Shown here: piece by piece, positions 8,706 through 17,020 of the stretch
Layout of the letters: every line of letters starts with the position of its first letter
How positions within the stretch are numbered: the first letter of the stretch is position 1
Notes under the pieces: generated by a model
Told to the model about the DNA's origin: nothing
What the model saw: only the letters and a program-made list of their open reading frames with translations
Databases searched by the model: none
Translations under genes and position numbers: made by a program
Assembly: GCF_003634585.1 (NCBI RefSeq)
Contig: NZ_RBLG01000006.1
Location: 1 to 64,000 of the forward strand
From: Gillisia mitskevichiae
GTDB lineage: Bacteria; Bacteroidota; Bacteroidia; Flavobacteriales; Flavobacteriaceae
Direction of reading: 5' to 3'
DNA: 64,000 nt

Positions 8706-9254
8706 ATGACCCAATTATCTTCATCAGTTAATGATGACCAGTTAACATTATTGATTACAAATTCAGACAAAATCCAAATTGCTGACTTTATACTAGAAAG
8801 ATTCTCTGAAAGGTATATTATTCCTATAAAAAATTTAAATAAAAATGAAAAACATGGCTTTAGTATAATGGCTATTTCTTGCCTAATGATCGAGTCTTTA
8901 GAATCATTTAAAAATGGCTGGGAAACTTCTAAAAATAGAAGCGAAGCTGCATTTAAATCCTTTTTTAATTCAGAACCTGAATTTTCTGATTTTAGATCTT
9001 GTTCTTCTGATTTTTATAAAAATGTAAGATGTGGTATTTTACATCAATCGGAAACCACTAATGGTTGGAAAATCAGGAGAGATGGAGAACTTTTAAAAAA
9101 CTCAAATAAAACAATTAATGCTTCCAGATTCTTGATTCAGCTTAAAAAAGTTTTAATCAGTTATACCGAAACATTAAAAACGTCTGAATGGGATTCTGCC
9201 GATTGGGATAATCTAAGAAGAAAATTAAGAGTTTTAATAAGTAACTGTGGCTAA
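8706..9254 (+). CDS. HEPN-like helical protein, second gene of the cassette
   Basis: The product has 182 residues and is all-helical in composition. The segment FYKNVRCGILHQSETTNGW (about 101-119) contains R-C-G-I-L-H, matching the R-x4-6-H motif of HEPN ribonuclease-like proteins, with the hydrophobic and small residues expected around it. HEPN proteins often act in toxin-antitoxin or phage-defence modules. The pairing with a membrane protein two bases upstream supports that reading but does not prove it. The stop codon (TGT GGC TAA) lies in attC 12. Confidence 0.55.
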   Translation: MTQLSSSVNDDQLTLLITNSDKIQIADFILERFSERYIIPIKNLNKNEKHGFSIMAISCLMIESLESFKNGWETSKNRSEAAFKSFFNSEPEFSDFRSCSSDFYKNVRCGILHQSETTNGWKIRRDGELLKNSNKTINASRFLIQLKKVLISYTETLKTSEWDSADWDNLRRKLRVLISNCG

Positions 9255-9382
9255 CATCGGTTAAGCGCAAATAGCGGGCATTCTGATGAAAAGTGCTATT
9301 TTAGACATTAAGTAAAATACAACAAAGCCGACAAGAACGCGTCCCTACTCCACGCTACTTGCCTTAACCAAGACCGTTGGCA
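9249..9382 (+). repeat. attC site 12
   Basis: Majority arms. The cassette end GTGGCTAAC exactly mirrors its start GTTAGCCAC at 8198. Confidence 0.93.
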
Positions 9383-9425
9383 AACATTTTTAAACGCTAA
9401 ATATTGAACAACATAATTCTAAGAA

Positions 9426-10550
9426 ATGAAAATTAAAGGTCTCACAACATTTACTATTTTATTATTTATTTTAACATCCTGTAATCAACCTAAATCCAAT
9501 AGTAAGACTTTTACACTAAAAGGTAAAGTTGATGGTCAAAATACAGAATATGTAGTCTTAAGTTATATTGATAGTAGCGATGTTTACATATCCGACACAT
9601 TAGTAGTAGAAAATAATTCTTTTTTTAAACAAGGTTCTCTTATCCATCCACAATTGGTTGTATTGACAAGCAATTTAACGGGTGTATTTATGGAAGACCC
9701 TAATCGATTACGGTTTTTTTTAGAACCAAATGAAATGGAAATAGACCTTAAGGAAGATCAATTCCCTGATGCGCTAATTACTGGTTCTAAAAGCCAAATT
9801 GAATATGAGCACCTGGCTAAAGAAATTAAACCATATTATGAAAAACTTAAATCAAAAGAAACTGGAAGGGAAAAGGCGCGAAAACTATTGGCTGAAGTTA
9901 AAAATATCCACCTCAAATATGCTATCAATAATCCCAATTCATATGTAAGTGCAGAAATGATTAATTTTCATAGTGAAGAAATGCCGATTGATTCACTTAA
10001 GATGCTTTATGCTGGTCTGGACCCAATTATAAAAGAGTCGTTTTATGGTTTAGATATTCAGGAGACAATCGAATCCTTCATACCTATCGTTGATTCAGGA
10101 GATGTAGCACCTGGTTTTTCTTCAGAAAATAGTGATGGTAATGTTTTAAGTTTGAATCAATTTAAAGGAAAAACTGTATTATTAGATTTTGGAGCAGGTT
10201 GGTGTGTGCCTTGTAAAAAAGAAATTCCCGGAGTGAAGAGAATTTTTGATAAGTACCATTCAAAGGGGCTGGAAATTATCGGTGTGTCATTTGATAAAGA
10301 TAAAACCAGTTGGAAAGAAAACATAAAGGATGAAAAATTAAATTGGCACCACATTTATGTAGGATCGGACAATATCCGAGAGAAGGGCTCTATTAACTCA
10401 TTATATCGAGTAAAGCCCATCCCAGCATACATTTTGATTGATAAAAATGGAATTATAATTGACCGCTATCGTGGTGCTGACAAGAAAGATAAAAGCTTAA
10501 AAGATTTGGAAGCAAAACTTGAAACATTGATATCTTCTAAATTACTTTAA
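9426..10550 (+). CDS. TlpA-like thioredoxin lipoprotein with DUF4369-like N-terminus
   Basis: The product has 374 residues. After a lipoprotein signal (LLFILTSCNQ, Cys at about 19) comes a DUF4369-type beta domain (about 28-120, FTLKGKVDGQNTEYVVLSYID), a helical linker, and a C-terminal thioredoxin fold with FGAGWCVPCKKE (cysteines near 260 and 263) and the cis-Pro region VKPIPAYILIDKNG. This layout is standard for Bacteroidetes envelope thiol-disulfide oxidoreductases. It sits alone in its cassette and shares its layout with the non-cassette gene at 35928. Confidence 0.9.
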   Translation: MKIKGLTTFTILLFILTSCNQPKSNSKTFTLKGKVDGQNTEYVVLSYIDSSDVYISDTLVVENNSFFKQGSLIHPQLVVLTSNLTGVFMEDPNRLRFFLEPNEMEIDLKEDQFPDALITGSKSQIEYEHLAKEIKPYYEKLKSKETGREKARKLLAEVKNIHLKYAINNPNSYVSAEMINFHSEEMPIDSLKMLYAGLDPIIKESFYGLDIQETIESFIPIVDSGDVAPGFSSENSDGNVLSLNQFKGKTVLLDFGAGWCVPCKKEIPGVKRIFDKYHSKGLEIIGVSFDKDKTSWKENIKDEKLNWHHIYVGSDNIREKGSINSLYRVKPIPAYILIDKNGIIIDRYRGADKKDKSLKDLEAKLETLISSKLL

Positions 10551-10567
10551 TTGTAAAAAAAAACGTT

Positions 10568-10701
10568 AGCCAACATCGGTTAAGCGCAAATAGCGGGCAT
10601 TCGAGTGAAAAGTGCTATTTTAGACACCAAGTAAAAAACAACTAAGCCGACAAGAAAGCGTCCCTACTCCACGCTACTTGCCGTAACCAAGACCGTTGTA
10701 C
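10568..10701 (+). repeat. attC site 13
   Basis: Left arm GGTTAAGCGCAAATAG with right arm CTACTTGCCGTAACC; one stem mismatch shows a mixed arm pair. The end GCCAAC mirrors GTTGGC at 9376. Confidence 0.9.
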
Positions 10702-10720
10702 ACAATTTTAAAAATTGAAA

Positions 10721-11125
10721 ATGAGAAAATTTAAAATTTTAAGTCTACTATTATTACTAATAAATATTTCAAGCTGTAATAGTTTTGAAAAATCTGAAAA
10801 AGCTCCAAATCTTAGTGAAGCAACGGAACTAAATTCTAACCAGAAAATTATATCGAAAATTGATCTCGATGAAAACATTGAATTCGGATATTCAACACAA
10901 TCTATAAAGTTTTTGTCAAAAAAATCTCAGACAAATACTTTAAATGTCAAAATAATAGCAAACGAGAATAATCATTCTATTCCTAAAAATTACTTGATCG
11001 AGAAAAGCGAAAGAATACAGAATGTCTTAAAAGAGGAGATGTCAACTTATAGAAATTTTGACAAGATAGATTTCCGACTAATTTCAGAGGGTAAAGAAGT
11101 ACAAAAGATAATTCGAGAAATTTAA
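10721..11125 (+). CDS. Small cassette lipoprotein
   Basis: Starting at ATG 10721 (a TTG two codons earlier is possible), the product is 134 residues and opens MRKFKILSLLLLLINISSC, a lipoprotein signal with Cys at about 19. The mature part is hydrophilic, with a beta-rich middle and a helical region near the end (NYLIEKSERIQNVLKEEM). I recognise no family. It sits 20 bp after the cassette boundary and ends just before attC 14. It is likely anchored in the envelope. Confidence 0.65.
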   Translation: MRKFKILSLLLLLINISSCNSFEKSEKAPNLSEATELNSNQKIISKIDLDENIEFGYSTQSIKFLSKKSQTNTLNVKIIANENNHSIPKNYLIEKSERIQNVLKEEMSTYRNFDKIDFRLISEGKEVQKIIREI

Positions 11126-11131
11126 AACAGT

Positions 11132-11265
11132 GTACAACATCGGTTACGCGCAAATAGCGGGCATTCAGGTGAAAAGTGCTATTTTAGAGACCAATTAAAT
11201 AACAACCAAGCCGACAAGAAGCCGTCCCTACTCCACGCCACTTGCCGTAACCAAGACCGTTAGCT
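11132..11265 (+). repeat. attC site 14
   Basis: The left arm GGTTACGCGCAAATAG pairs with the right arm core TTGCCGTAACC; both arms are changed together. The cassette end GTGTACAAC exactly mirrors its start GTTGTACAC at 10695. Confidence 0.93.
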
Positions 11266-11293
11266 GTAATATTCAAACAAATCACACTATAGA

Positions 11294-11854
11294 ATGAAAT
11301 TGACTTTAAAATATATTATCCTGCTTATTTTTATAAGTGGATTCTGTCAAGAAAAAGAAAGTTTTGAATTAAAATTATCTTATACCGGGACTAAAACTCA
11401 TAATATAGAGATAAAGAATCATGAAGAAAATACAACAATGATTGTTAGTAAGCCGTATGCTACTAATATTTCAAAAAATGACAGTATAGAAATCCGGAGG
11501 TTGCTAAAAATTAATTCAAAGAATTCAAATAAGAAAGCAATCAAAATTATTGAGAATAATAGAGAATATAATAGTGATACATTAATAATTCCCAATGGAA
11601 ATCCTGTTATAAACTACGTTAACGATCTAATCAAAAATTGGAAAAAAATAGAAAATAATTTAAAAACTAAGCCAGATAAGAGAATTATGTTAGATGGATA
11701 TATAGTAAAAATATCTTTAATGAAAAATGAACATAATTCTGAAGATATTTACGCAAAATCTCCCACAAAAGAATCCCATCCAGAAATTTTTGAATTGATT
11801 TCAGAACTCGAAAAACATTATAAAAATGAATCTAAAAAACCAGTTATAAACTAG
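11294..11854 (+). CDS. Secreted cassette protein, distant relative of 19989 and 30360
   Basis: The product has 186 residues: a signal peptide to about residue 19 (YIILLIFISGFCQ) and then a beta-rich secreted domain. The order of elements matches the proteins at 19989 and 30360: a helical patch after NDSIEIRRL, then RIMLDGYIVKISLM (compare RVVIHGIQIEVTIE), then a C-terminal helix. The cassette leader also shares GCTGTAATATTCA with the 19989 cassette, so the whole cassettes look related. Function unknown. Confidence 0.65.
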   Translation: MKLTLKYIILLIFISGFCQEKESFELKLSYTGTKTHNIEIKNHEENTTMIVSKPYATNISKNDSIEIRRLLKINSKNSNKKAIKIIENNREYNSDTLIIPNGNPVINYVNDLIKNWKKIENNLKTKPDKRIMLDGYIVKISLMKNEHNSEDIYAKSPTKESHPEIFELISELEKHYKNESKKPVIN

Positions 11855-11862
11855 AATACTAC

Positions 11863-11996
11863 AGCTAACATCGGTTAAGCGCAAATAGCGGGCATTCCAA
11901 TGAAAAGTGATATTTTAGACATCAAGTAAAAAACAACAAAGCCGACAAGAACGTGCCCCTACTCCACGCTACTTGCCTTAACCAAGACCGTTGGCA
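11863..11996 (+). repeat. attC site 15
   Basis: Majority arms. The cassette end TACAGCTAAC exactly mirrors its start GTTAGCTGTA at 11259, ten bases. Confidence 0.94.
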
Positions 11997-12015
11997 ACAA
12001 GCTGAAAACAAAAAA

Positions 12016-12972
12016 ATGAAAGATTCCTATAAAAATGCAAAATTATTCGGAGAGATATTACGAAACACAAAGCTTCCCAAAGATTTGACAATTGGAAACT
12101 TCCGAATTGATTACAAAAATGGTATTAAAGGAAATACCATTCTATCTAAAAAATTTAACCTCCATGAAAATTTATTAGACAAAAAGCATAATTATACTTT
12201 TCAAATAATGGAAGGGAATTTAGAGATTTCATTAGAATTATGTGAAAGTAGAAATGATCAATTTAGATTGTTTTGTAACAGTTCTTTTAATGGAAAAAAG
12301 GGCATGTTATTTATGCTAAACTTGGATACTCAAAAGGATGCAGAAGGAATTATATTTTTAACACAGAAAATTAAATTTGTTGAGAGATTAAAAACAAATG
12401 AAAATTTAGCTTCCGAATATAGACGTAATAAGCAATTGATATTTACAAATTATCTTAGGAAATTGGGGTTAGATGTAACCGATAATAACGATTTAATATT
12501 TGGGATTTTTGACACAAAAACTAACAAATTATTAAATACTACTGCACAACGCTTCATAAATGACTTCATTGCTATTTCTATAATTAAAGGTCATTTTATG
12601 GGTAATAAAGGTTACGAATTGGAAATATTACCAAGTTATAAATTTGACTATAATTTATATGAAAGTAAGAATTATGAAATAGAAATTATGTCAAATAAAA
12701 TGATCGTTTCTCAAAAAAACAGAACGATACCTCTAGGAATTAGATTTAAGATATTAGAAAGAGATAATGGCAAATGTGTTTTATGTGGGAAGAATCCTGA
12801 AAAAAATGGAGTCATTTTACATATTGATCATGTTTTACCCTATTCATTAGGAGGATTAACTGAAATGAATAATTTACAAACATTATGCTCTGATTGTAAT
12901 ATTGGTAAGAGTAATAAATCAAATATAAATTGGACAAAAAGCCAGTTGCCAACATCGGTTACCAGCAAATAG
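12016..12972 (+). CDS. HNH endonuclease with a large N-terminal domain
   Basis: Starting at ATG 12016, the product is 318 residues; an upstream frame to 11953 only reads the attC. The C-terminal domain (about 245-305) has the HNH pattern: CVLCGKNP, then LHIDHVLPYSLGG, then NLQTLCSDCN, with CxxC pairs that bind a structural zinc. The N-terminal 230 residues are unrecognised and may bind DNA or sense something. HNH nucleases with private N-terminal domains are often defence or restriction enzymes, but no methylase or partner is present. Translation runs through the attC arm to a TAG at 12970, adding an attC-encoded tail. Confidence 0.85.
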   Translation: MKDSYKNAKLFGEILRNTKLPKDLTIGNFRIDYKNGIKGNTILSKKFNLHENLLDKKHNYTFQIMEGNLEISLELCESRNDQFRLFCNSSFNGKKGMLFMLNLDTQKDAEGIIFLTQKIKFVERLKTNENLASEYRRNKQLIFTNYLRKLGLDVTDNNDLIFGIFDTKTNKLLNTTAQRFINDFIAISIIKGHFMGNKGYELEILPSYKFDYNLYESKNYEIEIMSNKMIVSQKNRTIPLGIRFKILERDNGKCVLCGKNPEKNGVILHIDHVLPYSLGGLTEMNNLQTLCSDCNIGKSNKSNINWTKSQLPTSVTSK

Positions 12973-13080
12973 CGGGCATTCGAGTGAAAAGTACTATTTT
13001 AGACATCAACTAACAAACAACTAAGCCGACAAGAAGCCGTCCCTGCTCCACGCTACTTGCGGTAACCAAGACCGTTGTAA
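12947..13080 (+). repeat. attC site 16
   Basis: The left arm GGTTACCAGCAAATAG pairs perfectly with the right arm core TTGCGGTAACC, a fully compensated variant. The cassette end GTTGCCAAC mirrors its start GTTGGCAAC at 11990. Confidence 0.94.
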
Positions 13081-13090
13081 AACATTTTAT

Positions 13091-13561
13091 ATGAAGATTT
13101 TTATAATAATTTTTTCTTTTTTAACTCTATCAAATGCTTCAAAACCAAATCAATTTGATAACAAGCTGGATAGTGATGAATTGCAATTTATTCGCGAAAA
13201 CTACGGCTGGAATGAATCAGATTTAATAATTATTAATTTTAAAGAACCCAATAGTAATTGTTGGTATGACAATTATAAAAGTCCAAAAAAGGCAAATAAG
13301 TGGTGGGATGAATTTTATTCTGATATTAAATTAATAAATATCCGCAATGTTTTTATTTACTCGGACTCGAAAAGAGTGAAATCTGTAATTGATTTTGACA
13401 AGCATTTTCCAGATTATTCTAATTTCTTTCTAAATAAATTTTTCAATAAAGAGAATACATGTTTCGGATTATTAATAATCCATAAGAATGGAAGTTATAT
13501 ATCGAAAAATGGAGAATACACAAAATCTGACATATTAACTATGATCAGCAAATTGCAATAA
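13091..13561 (+). CDS. Secreted cassette protein, possibly thioredoxin-like
   Basis: The product has 156 residues, with a signal peptide MKIFIIIFSFLTLSNAS cleaved at about 17. The region INIRNVFIYSDSKRVKSVIDF and the end CFGLLIIHKNGSYISKNGEYT look like the last strands of a thioredoxin-like fold, but no CxxC is present, so no redox role is claimed. It begins 17 bp after the cassette boundary. Function unknown; periplasmic or surface location inferred from the signal. Confidence 0.6.
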   Translation: MKIFIIIFSFLTLSNASKPNQFDNKLDSDELQFIRENYGWNESDLIIINFKEPNSNCWYDNYKSPKKANKWWDEFYSDIKLINIRNVFIYSDSKRVKSVIDFDKHFPDYSNFFLNKFFNKENTCFGLLIIHKNGSYISKNGEYTKSDILTMISKLQ

Positions 13562-13567
13562 AACGTT

Positions 13568-13700
13568 ATACAACATCGGTTACCAGCAAATAGCGGGCAT
13601 TCAAGTAAAAGTTTTATTTTAGTCATCAAGAAACAAACAACTAAGCCGACAAGAACGCGTCCCTACTCCACGCTACTTGCGTTAACCAAGACCGTTGTAG
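13568..13700 (+). repeat. attC site 17
   Basis: Arm variant GGTTACCAGC with TTGCGTTAACC. R'' TACAAC mirrors the cassette start GTTGTA at 13074. Confidence 0.9.
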
Positions 13701-13716
13701 CAAATTTTTGAAGAAA

Positions 13717-14346
13717 ATGAAATACATACCAATTTTTCTGATTCTACTCCTATTTTCTTGCAATCAAATAAGCAAGAATGATGATTTAGAAAAGAAAGAA
13801 TTCTACTATCCTGAAAAAGGAAAATTTGAACAGAATTTAATTCAGAAGAATATTTTTATCGACAGCATAAAAAATTATGGAGAATTACTCACTGAGATTG
13901 ATAAAATTGCTTGTCAAGACTCAATTCCAATTATTAATTATTCAAATAGAGATGAAAGATTTAAACTTTTACCTTGGTATGAATGTTCGGAAAGTAATAT
14001 AGTTAGTTGTCCTACATTTAGATCAAGAATATTTATTCAAAATGATTCGATTTTAACTAATTATGAAATCAGGCATTCTATAGATAGTTTAGATATAATT
14101 TTGGAAAGACATTTATTAAATAAAGGAAAAGATTTCAATTATTCGGATTCACCAGACCGAGCTGGAATTGAAATTTATTTTAAAGATGATGTAGAATCAA
14201 AAAAAGTAAATAAATTGCTATTGGATCTATCTGCAAGGTTTAACGATTTAAATGACAAAACCCCAGACACATTATATCTAAAAGTATATTTCAGAGATAG
14301 AGCTTTAATAATAATTCCACCGATTCCGCCTCCGAAACAAAATTAG
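13717..14346 (+). CDS. Cassette lipoprotein with proline-rich tail, relative of 1539
   Basis: Starting at ATG 13717 (a TTG at 13708 is possible), the product is 209 residues with the lipoprotein signal MKYIPIFLILLLFSCNQ. The C-terminal third (GIEIYFKDDVESKKVNKLLL... LSARFNDLNDKTPDTLYLKVYF) follows the same pattern as the protein at 1539, and both end in proline-rich tails (IIPPIPPPKQN here). The N-terminal parts differ more. This points to two copies of a cassette family that have diverged for a long time. Function unknown. Confidence 0.7.
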   Translation: MKYIPIFLILLLFSCNQISKNDDLEKKEFYYPEKGKFEQNLIQKNIFIDSIKNYGELLTEIDKIACQDSIPIINYSNRDERFKLLPWYECSESNIVSCPTFRSRIFIQNDSILTNYEIRHSIDSLDIILERHLLNKGKDFNYSDSPDRAGIEIYFKDDVESKKVNKLLLDLSARFNDLNDKTPDTLYLKVYFRDRALIIIPPIPPPKQN

Positions 14347-14360
14347 TTTACAAAAACTTG

Positions 14361-14494
14361 CAACAACATCGGTTAAGCGCAAATAGCGGGCAGTCTGGTG
14401 AAAAGTGCTATTTTAGACACCAAGTATAAAACAACTAAGCTGACAAGAACGCGTCCCTACTCCACGCTACTTGCCTTAACCAAGACCGTTACCT
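14361..14494 (+). repeat. attC site 18
   Basis: Majority arms. The cassette end CAACAAC mirrors GTTGTAG at 13694 with one mismatch. Confidence 0.9.
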
Positions 14495-14570
14495 GCAAGC
14501 TTTACGGTAATCTGAACTAATAGAAAAGATTGATTTTAATGGGATTTCCTGAATAATATTTACTAAAAAA

Positions 14571-14951
14571 TCACTTAGTAAAACAGAGATCTAAATTAGG
14601 ACATAGATGAGGCAGTATTATCCAAGTATGGATAAAAAATAAAATAACAAAAAGCAAACCTATTAATAAAGCGTGACTAATATAAACTTCCTCACCATAA
14701 GGTTTTATTTTTGACCAAAGTAAGCCAAAACTAGCAGTAACAAATAAAAAGAAAGGAAGACCAGAGAAAAATACCAGGAATTGAAAACTAAATTTTTTTT
14801 GCAAAAAAACATATAATATTAAACCTAAAACTATCGATAAAACTAATAGAATCCAGTAAAATTTATTTCTTGATTTTTTTCTAACCTTATCCATAGTTTG
14901 AATATTATTTCGGGTAAACTGCCCTATTATTTTAGATAAATATTGACCCAT
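14571..14951 (-). CDS. Small multi-span membrane protein, antisense in its cassette (copy 1)
   Basis: The product has up to 126 residues. Hydrophobic segments at about 34-50, 56-76 and 90-112 suggest three membrane spans; a later start at Met20 (MDKVRKKSRNK) is also plausible. It is on the opposite strand to nearly all other cargo. The next cassette (15163-15867) carries a nearly identical gene, with changes such as KKFSFQF to QQFSFQF. An inverted gene needs its own promoter. I recognise no family. Confidence 0.65.
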   Translation of the reverse strand: MGQYLSKIIGQFTRNNIQTMDKVRKKSRNKFYWILLVLSIVLGLILYVFLQKKFSFQFLVFFSGLPFFLFVTASFGLLWSKIKPYGEEVYISHALLIGLLFVILFFIHTWIILPHLCPNLDLCFTK

Positions 14952-15035
14952 AAAAGAATGGAAGACATAACAATCTAATTAATTAGAAGGAAATTAAAAA
15001 ATCACTTGAAGAAAATAATTCAGCTTTAAGCCAGC

Positions 15036-15169
15036 AGGTAACATCGGTTAAGCACAAATAACGGGCATTCTGGTGAAAAGTGCTATTTTAGACACCAAGT
15101 AACAAACAACAAAGCCGACAAGAACGTAACCCTACTCCACGCTACTTGCCTTAACCAAGACCGTTACCT
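15036..15169 (+). repeat. attC site 19
   Basis: Left arm GGTTAAGCACAAATAAC, slightly altered. The cassette end GCAGGTAAC exactly mirrors its start GTTACCTGC at 14488. Confidence 0.92.
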
Positions 15170-15244
15170 GCAAGCTTCACCGTAATCTGAACTAAAAAAA
15201 AGATTGATTTTAATGAGATTTCCTGAAAAATATTTACTAAAAAA

Positions 15245-15625
15245 TCACTTAGAAAAACAGAGATCTAAATTTGGACATAGATGAGGCAGTATTATCCAAG
15301 TATGGATAAAAAATAAAATAACAAAAAGCAAACCTATTATTAAAGCATGACTAATATAAACTTCCTCTCCATAAGGTTTAATTTTTGACCAAAGTAAACC
15401 AAAACTAGCAGTAACAAATAAAAAGAAAGGAAGACCAGAGAAAAATACCAGAAATTGAAAACTAAATTGTTGTTGCAAAAAAACATATAATATTAAACCT
15501 AAAACTATCGATAAAACTAATAGAATCCAGTAAATTTTATTTCTTGATTTTTTTCTAACCTTATCCATAGTTTGAATATTATTTCGGGTAAACTGCCCTA
15601 ATATTTTAGATAAATATTGACCCAT
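15245..15625 (-). CDS. Small multi-span membrane protein, antisense in its cassette (copy 2)
   Basis: The product has up to 126 residues and is nearly identical to the gene at 14571-14951. The few differences are mostly conservative (II to IL near the N-terminus, LL to LI, CFTK to CFSK at the end). Both reading frames are intact, which suggests that both copies are recent or kept. This cassette has some 30 extra bases near 15656-15690 that copy 1 lacks. Tandem duplicates like this can arise by replication slippage, unequal crossing-over between attC sites, or re-insertion of a cassette circle. Confidence 0.65.
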   Translation of the reverse strand: MGQYLSKILGQFTRNNIQTMDKVRKKSRNKIYWILLVLSIVLGLILYVFLQQQFSFQFLVFFSGLPFFLFVTASFGLLWSKIKPYGEEVYISHALIIGLLFVILFFIHTWIILPHLCPNLDLCFSK

Positions 15626-15740
15626 AAAAGAATGGAAGACATAACAATCTAATTAATAGTAATTTACGAATAAAAGTTAATTATAAATTAGAAGGAAATT
15701 AAAAAATCACTTGAAGAAAATAATTCTACTTTAAGCCAGC

Positions 15741-15874
15741 AGGTAACATCGGTTAAGCGCAAATAGCGGGCGTTCTGATGAAAAGTGTTATTTTAGAGAC
15801 CAAGTATCAAACAACAAAGCCGACAAGAACGTGTCCCTACTCCATGCTACTTGCCTTAACCAAGACCGTTAGGC
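15741..15874 (+). repeat. attC site 20
   Basis: Majority arms. The cassette end GCAGGTAAC mirrors its start GTTACCTGC at 15163, as in the neighbouring copy. Confidence 0.93.
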
Positions 15875-15879
15875 ACAAT

Positions 15880-16872
15880 ATGAAAGCAAGATTTTTTTCC
15901 ATATTAATAATTCTGACAATTGCATTTTCGTGTTCAAAAAAGGTAATTCCAAAAAATGACTTGACTCAGGCCAATTTGAATGGAGAAGTAAAACAAGTGA
16001 AATCCGAACTTTATGAATTAGTTCAGGTTAATGATACATTTGAAATTGGCCAACAGGTAAATTCAAGATCTTTTGATAGAAATGAAATTCTAGTATTTAA
16101 TAAAGAAGGTAATCGGGTCTTTAAAAAAGAATTTTTGAGCAATGGTAAAATAGAAAATGAATCTGAATATAGATATGAAAAGGGAAAACTAAAAAAACTT
16201 ATAGAAAACGATTATTACGGACGTGGATCCACATCTATTTCTACATATTTCTATAATCAAAAAGATAGTATCTCTAAAATTATTTATTCAAATGACAACT
16301 TTGAAAGAACTGTAATTTTTGAAAGAAATAAAGGAAACAGAACAATCAAACAGACCTATTTCGTTGAAGATACTATAACTGGAATTTTAATCATGAAATT
16401 TGATGAAAATCAAAATATCATTAAAAAGACCAAATACAAAAATGAAAATACTCCAATACAAATTGTAGAGAAATTGTATAATAGAAATAACCTCATAATC
16501 GAAGAAAAGATTACGGATTATAATGACTGGGGTACTTTAATTGATATCGTTACTTATAAAAACTATCAAGATGAATATCCCACAGAATTGGAAAACAATT
16601 CAGAAAACACAATTATTGAGAATATTTTTAAAAAGAACATTTTGATAGAATACAGAATTATACCTCCTCCATCTGATTATAGAATCATTACAGTTCAAAA
16701 ATTTAATCATCAAGAAAATCTGACCGAAAACTTGAGAATTGAAAATGGCGACACTTTAGATAGTTGGAAATTTAATTATATTTTGGATGATAAAAATAAT
16801 TGGATTAAAAAGTATTCATTCAAAAACTATAAACCGCTAACTTTTACAAAAAGGGAAATAGATTATTACTAG
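15880..16872 (+). CDS. Cassette lipoprotein with repeated YD-like beta strands
   Basis: Starting at ATG 15880, the product is 330 residues; the longer frame upstream merely translates attC 20. It has a lipoprotein signal MKARFFSILIILTIAFSC. The mature part has many short alternating strands (FNKEGNRVFKKEFLSNGKIENESEYRY..., FDENQNIIKKTKYKNEN...) like the loose YD/MORN-type repeats seen in many Bacteroidetes envelope proteins. A binding or structural role is possible; no enzyme motif is visible. Confidence 0.7.
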   Translation: MKARFFSILIILTIAFSCSKKVIPKNDLTQANLNGEVKQVKSELYELVQVNDTFEIGQQVNSRSFDRNEILVFNKEGNRVFKKEFLSNGKIENESEYRYEKGKLKKLIENDYYGRGSTSISTYFYNQKDSISKIIYSNDNFERTVIFERNKGNRTIKQTYFVEDTITGILIMKFDENQNIIKKTKYKNENTPIQIVEKLYNRNNLIIEEKITDYNDWGTLIDIVTYKNYQDEYPTELENNSENTIIENIFKKNILIEYRIIPPPSDYRIITVQKFNHQENLTENLRIENGDTLDSWKFNYILDDKNNWIKKYSFKNYKPLTFTKREIDYY

Positions 16873-16882
16873 ATCATACTTT

Positions 16883-17015
16883 GCCTAACATCGGTTAAGC
16901 GCAAATAGCGGGCTTAGTCGAAAAAGTGATATTTTAGACACCAAGTAAAAAACAACAAAGCCGACAAGTTTGCGTCCCTACTCCGCGTTACTTGCCTTAA
17001 CCAAGACCGTTGCCA
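16883..17015 (+). repeat. attC site 21 (short-core subtype)
   Basis: Core GGGCTTAGTCGAAAAAGTG, majority arms. The cassette end TGCCTAAC exactly mirrors its start GTTAGGCA at 15868. Confidence 0.93.
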
Positions 17016-17020
17016 CAATT

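Noticed and set aside
11953-12015. N-terminal extension of the HNH gene and similar frames such as those before 15880, 17021, 19152, 22116 and 23405
   Set aside because: These extensions are translated attC sequence (for example LHATCLNQDR or ALLALTKTV, repeated in unrelated genes), so the real starts lie downstream.
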